The notes beneath the pieces are model-generated. The model saw nothing but the letters and a program-made list of their open reading frames with translations. It had not been told where the DNA came from and made no database searches. Shown here piece after piece: positions 1 through 9,377 of a stretch of 64,000 nucleotides of DNA. Within the stretch, counting starts at the first letter, position 1, and every line of letters begins with the position of its first letter. This stretch comes from Brasilonema angustatum HA4187-MV1 (GTDB taxonomy: Bacteria; Cyanobacteriota; Cyanobacteriia; Cyanobacteriales; Nostocaceae): positions 124,001-188,000 of the forward strand of contig JAHHGV010000002.1 in assembly GCA_019359695.1 (NCBI GenBank). The letters are read 5' to 3'. The translations under genes were made by a program, and so were the position numbers.

Positions 1-1706
1 CTCAGAATTGTTCGCATCGGTTGTCTGAGTGGCTCCAACGGCAAATTAATGTCCAAACTCATAAAATGCTTAGAAAAAACTTCATCAAATCGCAAACCCC
101 ACAAATCTTCTGCTTTGCGGTTCCAGATTACGACATGCAAGTCGGGACTTAGAACAACCACGCCAACACGTAAACTAGTCAGGATAGATTCTAAAAAACC
201 GTTGACTGTATTGAGTTCTTGGCTACGTTGGCGCAATTGTTCGTTGATAGTCTGCAATTCTTCGTTGGTAGATTGCAGTTCTTCGTTCATAGTTTCTAAT
301 TCTTCGTTGGTGGATTGTAGTTCTTCGTTTGTGGTTTCCAGCTCCTCCACTGTCGATTGAAGTTCTTCGTTGGTAGTCTCTAATTCTTCGTTTGTGGATT
401 GGACTTCTTCATAAGCTGTTTCTAATTCTTGATTGGCGTTTACGAGTTCCTGTTGCAGATTTTTAAATCGAGTCACATCTATGAAGATAATCTTTGTACC
501 CAAGATTTCGTCGGTGTTGTCACCTACTAAGGGTATTATCTGTACGTCGAGAGATTTCATTTCGCGGTCTGTAGTGGACCACTCAATATCTTTTAAGATG
601 ATGGAGCGACGAGTGGAGCGAACATGGTCAATGCGCGATCGCAACTCCACAGGTCGATAAGAAAGCTCTAAATCTTGTAACGGACGACCCAAATCTTTAG
701 AATTGAGATTAAACAAATTACGAGTTTCAGCATTAGCCAATATAACAATACTGTTGATATCCACGACTAATTGAGCGACCGGATCAATCTCAAAGGCTGC
801 TTCATGAACGCGGATTTGGTCAACAATTTCTGGTACCGCTTGCTGTGTAGAAGAATTAGACATACTTAACAGCATATCTCGAATATTGCCGTTAGCAACT
901 TTGGTAAATACCCGTCGCCGTAAATCTAGAGGGGTAAACGAGTGACTGCGAGTAAACAACATTTCTGCTTTCCCCAAAAACAAAAAACCATTATCATTCA
1001 GAGCAAAGTGAAAGCGATCAAGAATTTTTGCTTGGGTTTCGGTATTAAAATACATCAAAGTATTACGGCACACCAGTAGATCAATCCTGGAGATGGGTGC
1101 ATCTTGTACCAAGTTATGGCGACCAAATATGACACCGCGACGCAATTCTTTTTGAACTATGTAGCGATCGTTAACTCGCTCAAAGTATTTTTGCTGTAGA
1201 TTTGCGGGAACGCTTTCAATATCTTTTGGATTGTAACTTGCTTGGCGAGCGAGATTAAGAGCTTCCACGTCTACATCCGTGGCAAACACTTTCACCCGTG
1301 TTGTGTACTGTTCCATACCCATTGCTTCAGCAAGCAAAATCGCTATGCTGTAGGTTTCTTCCCCAGAAGCGCATCCTGCACTCCATACTCGGATTGGTTT
1401 AGTTGTATGTTTTTTTGCAACTATTTTAGAAATGATTTCACTAGCTATGTAGTCCCAAGCTTGTGGCTCACGGAAGAAAGCTGTCACATTGATCAAAATA
1501 GTGTTGAACAGCTCAGCAAACTCGTCTGGGTGTACCTCTAGATAGTCTAAATAATCATTAAAATTTTCTACACCAATAGTTTGCATACGTTTAAAAATTC
1601 GACGGCTTAAGCTTGTGCGCTTATAACCACTAAAATCAAAGCCTCGATTGCGTTTAATGTACTCTAATAAATTTTCTAATTCCGGATTTACTTCTTGGTT
1701 ATTCAT
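1..1706 (-). CDS. CheR-type protein methyltransferase with coiled coil and PAS (3' end outside window)
   Basis: Reading from ATG at 1706 (MNNQEVNPEL) the frame stays open to the left edge, so the C-terminus is missing. Residues ~5-270 are a CheR SAM-dependent glutamate methyltransferase: FFREP, VWSAGCASGEETYSIA (SAM site), FATDVD, and LLVCRNTLMYF are all visible. A PAS-like segment follows, then a glutamate-rich coiled coil (~residues 428-490) made of repeated STNEELET/MNEELQ units, then a second PAS start (WNRKAEDLWGL). This layout matches the CheB-CheR-PAS receptors of cyanobacteria that feed histidine kinase domains. The cheB gene lies directly upstream on the same strand, 209 bp away. It probably methylates glutamates on a chemoreceptor or a partner kinase. 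Fusion to a kinase beyond the edge is possible but not visible. Confidence 0.88.
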   Translation of the reverse strand, partial: MNNQEVNPELENLLEYIKRNRGFDFSGYKRTSLSRRIFKRMQTIGVENFNDYLDYLEVHPDEFAELFNTILINVTAFFREPQAWDYIASEIISKIVAKKHTTKPIRVWSAGCASGEETYSIAILLAEAMGMEQYTTRVKVFATDVDVEALNLARQASYNPKDIESVPANLQQKYFERVNDRYIVQKELRRGVIFGRHNLVQDAPISRIDLLVCRNTLMYFNTETQAKILDRFHFALNDNGFLFLGKAEMLFTRSHSFTPLDLRRRVFTKVANGNIRDMLLSMSNSSTQQAVPEIVDQIRVHEAAFEIDPVAQLVVDINSIVILANAETRNLFNLNSKDLGRPLQDLELSYRPVELRSRIDHVRSTRRSIILKDIEWSTTDREMKSLDVQIIPLVGDNTDEILGTKIIFIDVTRFKNLQQELVNANQELETAYEEVQSTNEELETTNEELQSTVEELETTNEELQSTNEELETMNEELQSTNEELQTINEQLRQRSQELNTVNGFLESILTSLRVGVVVLSPDLHVVIWNRKAEDLWGLRFDEVFSKHFMSLDINLPLEPLRQPMRTIL

Positions 1707-1915
1707 GTCTTTTTTATACTAAACTTTAGTATTATATGTAATTGTTATCAAACTACAGCCTCCCAGGCATAATTAGTACCTCAACAAGAGATGTTTTTGC
1801 TCCAAACAGTTATTGTAAAACACTATCTGGAACGGTATAAGTTACCCTTCCACGAGACTTCCAAGCCTTTTCCCTGTTAAGCGTTCCCTGTTAAGCGTTC
1901 CCTGCTATACAAAGT

Positions 1916-2965
1916 TCACAAGATATTAGTTGGTTCTTCATTTGGTGCAACTTCAGTGTTGTTCCCCTGTACTGGTGTAGGGTTATCCTTGAGCAGGATA
2001 TCCCGAATAACCCCAGCACGTTTTAGAGCATCCTTCACTTGCTCTTCCAGTCGTTGTGCTGATAAAGTTTGGTTGTGATCGCGCATCCGTTTCGCCATCC
2101 GACCTGATAAAGATGCTTTCTCTTCCAATGCCCTGAGGGCAAACCACAACGCATCTTCCAAAGCATCAGATTGCTTTGCCAACAGAGTTTCTGCTGAATA
2201 AGCGTGACCTGTACGGCATCGAAACCGCAATAACTTTCCGTCTGAAAGATCCCACAAAGTACCACCACAGTCTGGACAGCCGTAAGTAGAAGGTTTGCCT
2301 GGTCTTTCTTCGTTGTTAAGTACGTTCATATCCAACTGCACCAACCCAGATTCAAATTCAATCTCTTCAGGCACAGGATCTTCTTCGCCTTCCACGGGCG
2401 TGTTAGCTAGATTTACCAACATATCTGGAATATCCGACAGAGGCAAAATATAGTCAATATCATCTACGTTCTCGATCGCGCTGCGCGGCATTCCAGGATG
2501 CATTGCATCTTCGGGGTTTTGAACAACTGCAACACCATTGCGCATTTTCACTGCCTTTAGTCCTGCCGTACCGTCGTCAAGAACACCCGTTAGCACCACA
2601 GCAACCACTCGTCGCCCATAAGCTCGCGCTGCAGTGCGAAACAGTGGGTCAATAGCTGGACGATGGCTGTTTTCTGTAGATCCCCGTGTCAGATGTATAT
2701 ATCCTGGTTTTACCAGTAGGTGATAGTTTGGCGGGGCAATATAAATCCTTCCCAATTCAATGACTTCGCCATCTTTTGCATGAGATGCGGGCAATTTTCC
2801 AGCACGGGTAAGGATGCGTGGCATAACACTTGTACCGTAGCTTGGTACATGAAGCACAATCATCACAGCAGCATTTAGGTCTGGCGGTAACTTTTTGACT
2901 AAGTAAGAAAGTGCTTGAACTCCCCCTGCCGATGCTCCGACAACGATGAGATCGTGTCCGGGCAT
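1916..2965 (-). CDS. CheB-type protein-glutamate methylesterase without receiver domain
   Basis: 349 aa. The N-terminal ~190 residues are a CheB methylesterase: GASAGGVQAL holds the catalytic Ser, HVPSYG the His and GVLDDGTAG the Asp. There is no receiver domain, so it is a stand-alone esterase rather than E. coli-type CheB. The C-terminal part has a CPDCGG...RCRTGH motif that looks metal-binding, then a helical stretch, as in other stand-alone CheB proteins. A strong ribosome site (AGGAGG) sits 8 bases before ATG 2965. It is followed on the same strand by the CheR-PAS gene, which suggests a methylation/demethylation pair in a non-canonical chemosensory or two-component pathway. Confidence 0.9.
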   Translation of the reverse strand: MPGHDLIVVGASAGGVQALSYLVKKLPPDLNAAVMIVLHVPSYGTSVMPRILTRAGKLPASHAKDGEVIELGRIYIAPPNYHLLVKPGYIHLTRGSTENSHRPAIDPLFRTAARAYGRRVVAVVLTGVLDDGTAGLKAVKMRNGVAVVQNPEDAMHPGMPRSAIENVDDIDYILPLSDIPDMLVNLANTPVEGEEDPVPEEIEFESGLVQLDMNVLNNEERPGKPSTYGCPDCGGTLWDLSDGKLLRFRCRTGHAYSAETLLAKQSDALEDALWFALRALEEKASLSGRMAKRMRDHNQTLSAQRLEEQVKDALKRAGVIRDILLKDNPTPVQGNNTEVAPNEEPTNIL

Positions 2966-3048
2966 TTTTGTTATTCCTCCTAATTGCAGCGGAGCTAGGC
3001 ATATCGCACTGCTAACATCACGCTAGCAGAATCAGGTAAGAGATTTAC

Positions 3049-3165
3049 TTAACTTTGAGCTGATTTATCAAATTGTTGTAATTTTTTTTGTTTCAAAAAC
3101 AGAGCTTGAGCCTTAACAAAATTAGCCTGAGCTTTAGTGTATCTAGCTTTAGCTTCAGCATGCAT
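3049..3165 (-). CDS. possible 38-aa lysine/alanine-rich small ORF
   Basis: ATG at 3165 opens a 38-codon frame (MHAEAKARYTKAQ...) rich in A, K and Q, predicted helical. It starts 29 bp after the stop of the small putative regulator on the same strand, so the two could be co-transcribed. No recognisable domain and no clear ribosome site; coding status is uncertain. Confidence 0.25.
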   Translation of the reverse strand: MHAEAKARYTKAQANFVKAQALFLKQKKLQQFDKSAQS

Positions 3166-3194
3166 AATAGCTAAAGCACGCTTTTGATTTTTTT

Positions 3195-3428
3195 TTATTC
3201 ATCAAAGTCATTTTCCTTCTCATCGCTTTGAGAACTCATAACAAGAGCTACTTGTTTATCTGACTCTGTGACCAAGGTATTAATTAAAGGCTTTTCACCA
3301 TTATCTATTTTTCTCGCTAGTTCCAGTAGAGCATCAGCTAAGACTATCGGCACTCTGATAGCACGGGTTCTACCAAGCTTCCATGAAGGGGCTGGACCTC
3401 GCTTGCCACGTTGGGGAGTATTTAACAT
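3195..3428 (-). CDS. small basic putative DNA-binding regulator (antitoxin/ribbon-helix-helix-like)
   Basis: 77 aa, basic N-terminus (RGKRGPAPSWKLGRTRAIRVP) followed by a helix-forming LADALLELARKID segment and an acidic tail (SDEKENDFDE). The TRAIRVP strand followed by two helices resembles ribbon-helix-helix regulators, but I cannot assign a family from motifs alone. Three palindromes with a TGTACA core lie immediately upstream of its start (3434-3493), which is the arrangement expected of an autoregulated repressor. Possible partner: the 38-aa frame just downstream. The function is inferred from context only. Confidence 0.55.
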   Translation of the reverse strand: MLNTPQRGKRGPAPSWKLGRTRAIRVPIVLADALLELARKIDNGEKPLINTLVTESDKQVALVMSSQSDEKENDFDE

Positions 3429-3433
3429 AAGTT

Positions 3434-3493
3434 ACTTGTACAAGTATTATATTTACAATCATAAACTTGTACAAGTTTTCAAAACCTGTACAG
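3434..3493. promoter_or_regulatory. three TGTACA-core palindromes, putative operator
   Basis: ACTTGTACAAGT is a perfect 12-bp palindrome at 3434-3445. The same palindrome, extended to AACTTGTACAAGTT, recurs at 3464-3477 (centres 31 bp, about three helical turns, apart). A shorter CTGTACAG follows at 3486-3493. All lie within 70 bp upstream of the start of the small regulator at 3428, so autorepression is the simplest reading. Confidence 0.6.
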
Positions 3494-3799
3494 ATTTAGT
3501 GTAAACTAATGGATAATCAAAAATCAAAAAACAACACGTCTAACGCCGTACATATAAGTGCTAAATGTGTGATTTTCTCTAGGACTTAGGCACTATACAA
3601 ATTGATCATCATGTGTCAAGCGTAATTCTGTCGTTTTAGGCTGTTGAGGACAACTCAACAACAAGTAGCGATATCGCTTGCAAAACATGAAAAAATCAAA
3701 CTTCAAGTGCTGAAAAATCCTACCCTATATTTGATTGTTTCTATCAATTTTTGAAGATCAACTATTTGAACAGTTAAATTCATTTAAGATTTATTTTTT

Positions 3800-4174
3800 A
3801 TGGTGTTTTCCACTAAGCAGCGAATTTTAGTTGTGGATGATGTTCCTAACAATATATATTTGCTTCAAACAATTTTAGAAGCAGAGGAATTTGAGGTTGA
3901 TACTGCTTTGAATGGTCTTTTAGCCTTAACTAAGATTCAAGCATCACCACCTGATTTAGTCCTGCTAGATGTGATGATGCCAGTAATGAATGGCTTTGAA
4001 GTGACCAAAAGTATCCGTCAAAATGATAAACTCCGCTTCCTTCCGATTTTACTAATAACAGCTGGTAATGACAGTGATGGGATAGAAGGATTAAAAATAG
4101 GGGCAAATGACTTTATGCGTAAACCTATCAAATTTGACATATTAATGGCAAAAATCTTAAATATTTTGAGATGA
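3800..4174 (+). CDS. stand-alone response regulator receiver protein
   Basis: 124 aa, a single CheY-like receiver domain. VVDDVPNNIYLL supplies the acidic pocket, LLDVMMPVMNGFEV the phospho-acceptor Asp, and MRKPIKFDIL the conserved Lys. The loop before beta-4 reads LITAGND, so Thr of the usual T/S-A switch is kept. There is no output domain, so it probably acts as a phosphorelay intermediate or by protein contact. It is isolated: no kinase is adjacent, and the nearest signalling genes are CheB/CheR on the other strand. A hairpin with a T-run follows at 4206-4261. Confidence 0.9.
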   Translation: MVFSTKQRILVVDDVPNNIYLLQTILEAEEFEVDTALNGLLALTKIQASPPDLVLLDVMMPVMNGFEVTKSIRQNDKLRFLPILLITAGNDSDGIEGLKIGANDFMRKPIKFDILMAKILNILR

Positions 4175-4205
4175 AGTACAAACCTATTTGAAAGAAAATA
4201 GATAT

Positions 4206-4261
4206 AAAAAAACTGTCAGTGTGAAAATTTCTAAAAAAATCGAAATCTGACAGCTTTTTTC
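4206..4261 (+). terminator. intrinsic terminator after the receiver gene
   Basis: CTGTCAG (4213-4219) pairs with CTGACAG (4247-4253), flanked by an A-run on the left and six T on the right. It lies 32 bp after the stop of the receiver gene. Confidence 0.6.
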
Positions 4262-4417
4262 AGTACATTGAACCACAGATTATCGTAGGGGGTACGGCAA
4301 GATCAGCCTCTACCCCCTGGTTTATTTACTTGAAAACCGCGCTTCAGCAAAATTCGATTTCATCTAGATGAAAATGTGAGTCTACATCGAGCGCTTATTA
4401 TTCAAGGTTTTTCACTA

Positions 4418-5194
4418 TTAGTTTGAAGTAATTGGACGCTCACCATCAATGTCCTGGGTGTCTGTTATGTCAAAATCACTCTTAGCAACGGGACGTTCAC
4501 CGTCTATGTTGACAGTATGCCCAACGTTCATATCACCTGGATCAATTGGACGCTTGCCATCTACAGCAAGCATGTCATGATTCTTAAAAGCACTCTTGCC
4601 AATTGGACGGTTACCATCTACATTTAAGGTTCTAGAAACCTCAAAATTACCCTTGGCGAGAGGACGTTCACCATCGATGTTGAGAGTACCCCGAACTTGC
4701 ATGTTATTTGGGTCGATTGGACGGTGACCATCTACATCAAGTGTTTTAGAAATTTGTGTGGGTTCGTTAGATGATGGGCTACTACCTGTTGTATTTTGAG
4801 CGGAATTTTTGGCAGTGATATCAATTTTGTCAGTCTTATTTGAAGTGATTGGACGTTCACCATCTATGTTTTGGGTGTCTGTTATGTAAAAATCACTCTT
4901 AGCAACGGGACGTTCACCATCTATGTTGACAGTCTCCCTAACTTTAAAACTACTTGGGTCAATTGGACGCTTACCATCTACTGCAAGCATGTCATGATTC
5001 TTAAAAGCACTCTTGCCAATCGGACGGTGACCATCTACATCTAAGGTTTTAGAACGGTCAAATTCACTTTTGGCGATTGGACGCTCACCATCTATGTCAA
5101 CAGTTTCTTCAACTTCAATATCAGCGGGGTCAATTGGACGGTGACCATCTACATTAAGTGTTTTAGAAATTTGTGTGGGTTCGTTGTTATCCAT
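4418..5194 (-). CDS. protein of twelve 19-residue 'DGxRPI' repeats
   Basis: 258 aa, ATG at 5194. Almost the whole protein is a 19-residue repeat of the form T-L-x-V/I-D-G-H/E-R-P-I-x-x-S-x-F plus four variable residues. I count twelve copies in two blocks of six, joined by a linker of ~30 residues. The linker ends in NEPTQISKTL, a copy of the protein's own N-terminus (NNEPTQISKTLNVDGHRPI), so the gene arose by duplication of a six-repeat unit. Within a block the repeats alternate between VDGHRPID and IDGERPIAKS types, and KNHDMLAVDGKRPIDP is identical in both blocks. There is no signal peptide or membrane segment. I do not recognise the family; a scaffold or binding role is only a guess. Confidence 0.75.
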   Translation of the reverse strand: MDNNEPTQISKTLNVDGHRPIDPADIEVEETVDIDGERPIAKSEFDRSKTLDVDGHRPIGKSAFKNHDMLAVDGKRPIDPSSFKVRETVNIDGERPVAKSDFYITDTQNIDGERPITSNKTDKIDITAKNSAQNTTGSSPSSNEPTQISKTLDVDGHRPIDPNNMQVRGTLNIDGERPLAKGNFEVSRTLNVDGNRPIGKSAFKNHDMLAVDGKRPIDPGDMNVGHTVNIDGERPVAKSDFDITDTQDIDGERPITSN

Positions 5195-5393
5195 ACTTCG
5201 GCTTGTTCTTCCTTCTTATGGTTGTTTGTGCTCAAATAGCATAATCCCAAGAGTTCTCTATCCAGAACGTTACCACTTGTGGGCTATGCAAAAAACTCTT
5301 TATTATTCACTAATTAACATACTTAAACACAGACAAAAAATCATCTGCCACAGCATAGAATCTACCTCTGACTTGAGAGGGATTTTTGACACT

Positions 5394-5445
5394 CCCCACG
5401 GCTGTGTAAATTTCGCTGCGCTCCATTCACACAAAAAGCCGGGGG
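5394..5445. mobile_element. IS200/IS605-type right-end hairpin, loop enlarged by a short repeat
   Basis: CCCCACGGCT (5394-5403) pairs with AGCCGGGGG (5437-5445) just beyond the tnpB stop. This is the typical palindromic end of IS605/IS1341 elements in cyanobacteria. The loop here is 33 nt and itself begins GTGTAAA and ends TTCACAC, which looks like a dispersed repeat inserted in the hairpin. No tnpA is present nearby. Confidence 0.5.
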
Positions 5446-5454
5446 ATTCTTGGC

Positions 5455-6659
5455 TCATTGACGTTTCTTGCCTCTACAGGTCTTGCGACCAATAGAAGTA
5501 GAGGAAACATTTCCCCAAGCGTTACTTCCCGGATGCCCTCCGGTAGACTTTGCTTTACACAAAATATTCATAGCTGCGTTCACATCTCGTTGCAATACTG
5601 TCCCACAGTGTGGACAGTTATGAGTTCTTGTAGATAGTCCTTTTTTGACAGTCTCTCCACAATTACTGCATTTCTGGCTTGTGTAATGAGGTGGAACAGC
5701 TACAACTTTAGTATCAAATTTCAAAGCAAAGTATTCAATCCAACGACGAAAAGAAGTCCAAGCAACATCACTGATTGACTTCGCTAAATGGCGATTTTTT
5801 ACCAGCCCTTTCACATTTAAATCTAGCCTGCGGCAAGCCGCTTCGCGTCTACATAGGCGACAAAGCTGTTAAGCTTGCACACGCAACGTGCCAGTCTCTT
5901 GGCATGTTCTTCACGTTGCCTACTTACTCTTAAATGCTTCCGAGCGTACCGCCCTCTAGCTTTTCGTCTGTTATTTTTACCTTTTTCTTTAGTGTAAATC
6001 CGGCGTTGAGCGTGCTTGATGGCTTTCTCTGCTTTACGGAGAAATCTTGGATTTTCCTCGTGATGTCCGTTTGAATCAGAGTAAAAATACTCTAATCCGA
6101 CATCCAAACCGACTTCACCATCTCCGGTTCTCGCTTCGGACGCAGTATCTACTTTAATGCAGAATTGAACGTAATAACCATCGGCTTTGCGTACAATCCG
6201 AACACGCTTGATTAGCTCAACTGAGTAAGTATGGATGTCCCATTTACCTAACAACTTGACTTCACCAATACCTTTGTTGTCTAAAAAGGTAATTCGGCGT
6301 TTTGTCGAGTGTAGCTTCCACCCAGATTGTTTGTACTCAACACAGCGACAATCTTTTTTAAACCTCGGATAACCTTTCAATCCTTGCTTGTTTTTCTTGC
6401 AGTTATCAAAAAACCGCAAAATAGCACGTTCTACATTTTCTACCGAGGCTTGACACGCATGACTGTTTAAGTCTTTAACAAACTCGAATTCTGCACGCAA
6501 TTGAGTGTTGTACTGATACAGTTCTTTTTTACCAACACCACGGTTATCCATCCAATATCTAAGCACTTTGTTACGTACAAACTGACTTGTACGAATTGCT
6601 TCGTTTATGGCTTGTGATTGAGTCTTCTTAACTATTGCTTTGTATTCCAGTACCAACAC
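5455..6659 (-). pseudogene. tnpB: tnpB (IS605/IS1341 family RNA-guided nuclease), split by a 26-bp insertion
   Basis: The gene begins with GTG at 6659, behind GGAGGTGA, and reads a normal TnpB N-terminus and RuvC-I (GLDVGLEYF). It then hits a stop at 5823 after FVAYVDAKRLAAG. The rest (KGLVKNRHLAKSISD...) continues in another frame, with zinc ribbon CSNCG/CPHCG and RuvC-III RDVNAAMN, to 5455. Removing 26 bp (5826-5851) restores one frame of 392 aa. The restored junction reads VAYVDLNVKG, where the family usually has a catalytic Glu (YEDL), so the RuvC-II acid also seems lost. There is no tnpA. The element is a dead stand-alone tnpB relative. Confidence 0.85.
5826..5851. repeat. 26-bp dispersed repeat inserted in tnpB
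   Basis: On the minus strand the insert runs TAGACGCGAAGCGGCTTGCC plus GCAGGC and is followed by TAGATT, so TAG(A) is duplicated at its edges. The length is not a multiple of three, which explains the frameshift. A near copy (TAGACGCGCAGCGGCTTCCC...) lies at 61911-61938. Confidence 0.75.
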
Positions 6660-6718
6660 TCTTGAATCACCTCCTTTTATTTGTTAACCTAATATTAGTA
6701 TATACGGCATAACTAAAA

Positions 6719-6919
6719 ATGACAACAAAGAAAGGACAAAAAAGATTAAAGAATATACCGATACTGCATGAAGAAGTTAAAACAAAAAGAACAGTAGTAC
6801 TAACCCCATTTGCATGGGAAAATATCAAGAATGAAGCAATATCTCGTGGGATAAGTGCTAGCGAGTTAATAGAAGAATTTGGACGGGGACTAAAGTCCCC
6901 TACGGGCTTATCCCCATAA
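6719..6919 (+). CDS. small IS605-associated basic protein, RHH-like
   Basis: 66 aa. Basic N-terminus (TTKKGQKRLKNIP) then VVLTPFAWENIKNEAISRGISASELIEEFGRG, a strand-helix-helix pattern close to ribbon-helix-helix DNA-binding proteins. It is divergent from tnpB, with 59 bp between starts, the usual position of such small genes in cyanobacterial IS605-like elements. The C-terminus runs into a hairpin region (6885-6941), so the last ~10 residues are encoded by the element's palindrome. Role in the element is not established. Confidence 0.6.
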   Translation: MTTKKGQKRLKNIPILHEEVKTKRTVVLTPFAWENIKNEAISRGISASELIEEFGRGLKSPTGLSP

Positions 6920-6941
6920 ATGAAATTTAGGGGATAAGCCC
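6885..6941. repeat. two consecutive perfect hairpins at the end of the IS-like element
   Basis: GGGGAC (6885-6890) / GTCCCC (6895-6900) with a TAAA loop is followed by GGGCTTATCCCC (6904-6915) / GGGGATAAGCCC (6930-6941), a perfect 12-bp stem. Paired palindromes of this kind mark IS200/IS605 ends and can also terminate transcription of the small gene they overlap. Confidence 0.55.
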
Positions 6942-7012
6942 TCTAGTTTTCGGTCAGTTGAGTGCGGCTACAAAATCCTCTGCGATCATAAGGTATGTTA
7001 CCAACCCGCCTC

Positions 7013-8899
7013 TTACAACGCCCTAATTTGCCGTTGTCGCACCCGTTCAGCGCTTCCAGTAGGAATTGAGGCGATGAGTTTTTGGGTGTATTCCTGTTTG
7101 GGTTCGCGGTAAATACTCTCTGCTGTCCCTTGTTCGACGATTTCACCGCGATTCATTACCAAGATGCGATCGCTCATAAATTTCACCACACTCAAGTCGT
7201 GAGAAATGAAGATATAAGTCAACCCAAACTCAGCTTGCAATTCTTTGAGCAGATTTAGCACCTGTGCTTGCACAGATACATCCAGCGCTGAAACCGATTC
7301 ATCACAGATAATAAACTTAGGATTTAATGCCAAAGAACGGGCAATACAAACCCGCTGACGTTGACCACCAGAAAACTGATGCGGATAGCGGTTCATCGCG
7401 TCTGCATTCAAACCCACCCGTTCTAAGAGGTAAGCGACACGTTCTCGCCTTTGTTGCTTTGTGTTACCAATCGAGTGAATCACCAAAGGTTCCATAATTG
7501 CTTCCCCAACCTTGAAGCGTGGATCAAGCGAGCTAAAGGGGTTTTGGAAGACAATCTGCATTTCTCGTCGCAACTTCTGCAACGTTTTGCCTTTGAGGGT
7601 TATGATATCTTGCCCTTCAAAAATAATTTGACCACTCATTGGTTCAATTAATCGCAGCAAGGTTCTGCCAAGGGTGGTTTTACCGCAACCAGATTCTCCC
7701 ACCAATCCCAACGTTTCTCCCTTTTTGACATCAAAGGAAACGCTATTGACTGCCATAAAATAGCGTTTTGTGCCACCAAACGCCCCCCGTATAGGAAAAC
7801 CAACCTTCAAATCACGAATTTCCAAAAGAGATTGCTGGTGTTCTAAGCTTTGCAACCTTTGATTTATTTCTTCAGTTGTGACTTCCACAGGTTGTTGAGG
7901 TTGCTTTTCTTGAATGATCAAATCTCCTGTTGGCGTTTCCTCCACATTCATGTAGTCAGAAACTGTCAGCAGTTTTTGCGGACGACGGTTGAGTGTGGGG
8001 CGACAAGCTACTAAGCCTTTCGTGTATGGATGCTGCGGATTTGAAAAAATTTGTGCCGCCGAATCGTATTCTACAATTTTGCCTCTATACATCACCGCAA
8101 CTTTATCAGCGACTTCTGAAATGAGTCCTAAGTCGTGGGTGATGAAAATTAATGCCATTTCACGGCGCTGCTGCAATTCTCGCAGCAACTCAAGGATAGT
8201 TGCTTGTACCGTCACATCCAATGCTGTGGTTGGTTCATCAGCAATCAGCAGCAGTGGGTTGCACGAAATTGCCATTGCAATCATCACCCGTTGCAACTGT
8301 CCCCCAGAAAGTTGATGCGGGTAACGTTCTAGGATAGCTTCTTTGTGCTGCTTTACCAACTGTGCTATCTTTTGCTCGTCTGGGGTTGGTGAATCGAAGG
8401 AAGTTTGTTTCCAAGTTTCGATATACTGTACCTTGAGAGCTTCATCGCTAGGAAGGAGTTTGACCTCTTGCAAACCGGCGATCGCAATTCGTCGTGCTTC
8501 AGATGCCGAAACATTCTGGTGTCGTAAAATAGCTTCCGTTATCTGAAACCCAATCGTGTAAACCGGATTGAGCGAACTCATCGGTTCTTGGAAAATCATG
8601 GCAATGTCGCCGCCTCTGTGGATCTGTATTTGCTCCCTAGGCAATTCCACTAAATTGATCGGTGCGCCATTCTCTTGAGGGTGAAACCAAATTTCACCGC
8701 CACTAATCCTACCAGGATTTTGAACCAACCCCATAACTGCCAGCGATGTGACTGATTTTCCGCTTCCCGACTCTCCGACTATTCCTAGAGTTTCTCCTCG
8801 ATGTAGTTCAAAAGATATCCCATCTACTGCTTTGACACTTTTACTCTCACCCGAAAACTCAACTTGTAAATTGCGAACGTCTAGGATAGTTTCTCTCAT
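7013..8899 (-). CDS. oligopeptide/dipeptide ABC transporter, two fused ATPase domains
   Basis: 628 aa. It holds two complete ABC ATPases in tandem. The first (~1-320) has GESGSGKS (Walker A), LSGGQLQRV (signature) and [12 protein letters not shown] (Walker B). The second (~360-628) has [17 protein letters not shown] and [12 protein letters not shown]. Each ends in the oligopeptide-transporter extension (PYTKGL, EYTQKL). This corresponds to a DppD-DppF fusion as in GsiA-type proteins. In the second Walker B the usual DEP is DES, a common change in this family. No permease or binding-protein gene is adjacent, so substrate is unknown; peptides are the likely cargo. Confidence 0.92.
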   Translation of the reverse strand: MRETILDVRNLQVEFSGESKSVKAVDGISFELHRGETLGIVGESGSGKSVTSLAVMGLVQNPGRISGGEIWFHPQENGAPINLVELPREQIQIHRGGDIAMIFQEPMSSLNPVYTIGFQITEAILRHQNVSASEARRIAIAGLQEVKLLPSDEALKVQYIETWKQTSFDSPTPDEQKIAQLVKQHKEAILERYPHQLSGGQLQRVMIAMAISCNPLLLIADEPTTALDVTVQATILELLRELQQRREMALIFITHDLGLISEVADKVAVMYRGKIVEYDSAAQIFSNPQHPYTKGLVACRPTLNRRPQKLLTVSDYMNVEETPTGDLIIQEKQPQQPVEVTTEEINQRLQSLEHQQSLLEIRDLKVGFPIRGAFGGTKRYFMAVNSVSFDVKKGETLGLVGESGCGKTTLGRTLLRLIEPMSGQIIFEGQDIITLKGKTLQKLRREMQIVFQNPFSSLDPRFKVGEAIMEPLVIHSIGNTKQQRRERVAYLLERVGLNADAMNRYPHQFSGGQRQRVCIARSLALNPKFIICDESVSALDVSVQAQVLNLLKELQAEFGLTYIFISHDLSVVKFMSDRILVMNRGEIVEQGTAESIYREPKQEYTQKLIASIPTGSAERVRQRQIRAL

Positions 8900-9234
8900 A
8901 AAAGTCAGGGGCTTAATTCTAGCTTATAAATTATTTGGATTTTAACAGCGACTTTGATTTTTTTTATTGATCGCAATCTTATGTGCGAGGATATTTTTCC
9001 GATTTTGACAGCTTTCGTATTAAATTTGGCATTAAAAATTACAAAAAATAACTTAAGCTGTCGCAAATATAGCAGATTTCCATTGAGTGCCATATTGGAA
9101 AAACGCTAGGGACGTACCATTGCTGCACTCCTACCCGTGGTGTACGTAACACAGAACAGGTATATACGATTCCTCCGCAGATTTTTGCGAAGCTTCGTTA
9201 GCGTGTATGTGAAGTCCCAACTCCGGTGCTCCGG

Positions 9235-9292
9235 TGCTCCCTTCTCCCTATTCCCTGTTGCCTATTCCCTGTTGCCTGTTCCCTATTCACGA
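9235..9292. repeat. heptamer short tandem repeat (CCCTATT/CCCTGTT type)
   Basis: Alternating TTCCCTG/TTGCCTA heptamers fill this stretch between the ABC gene and the COP23 gene. The open frame they create upstream of ATG 9378 is an artefact of the repeat. The rest of the 478-bp gap (8900-9377) shows no gene. Confidence 0.7.
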
Positions 9293-9377
9293 AATTGAAG
9301 AATCAAAATCACAAGATTCTTCGTCACTGGAATTATTAACTCTCAACGTCAAATTCACGAGCTTTTTAGATCTGTCT

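Noticed and set aside
49-360. Plus-strand ORF rich in Ser (SSLVDCSSS)
   Set aside because: Antisense of the EEL-rich coiled coil of the CheR-PAS gene.
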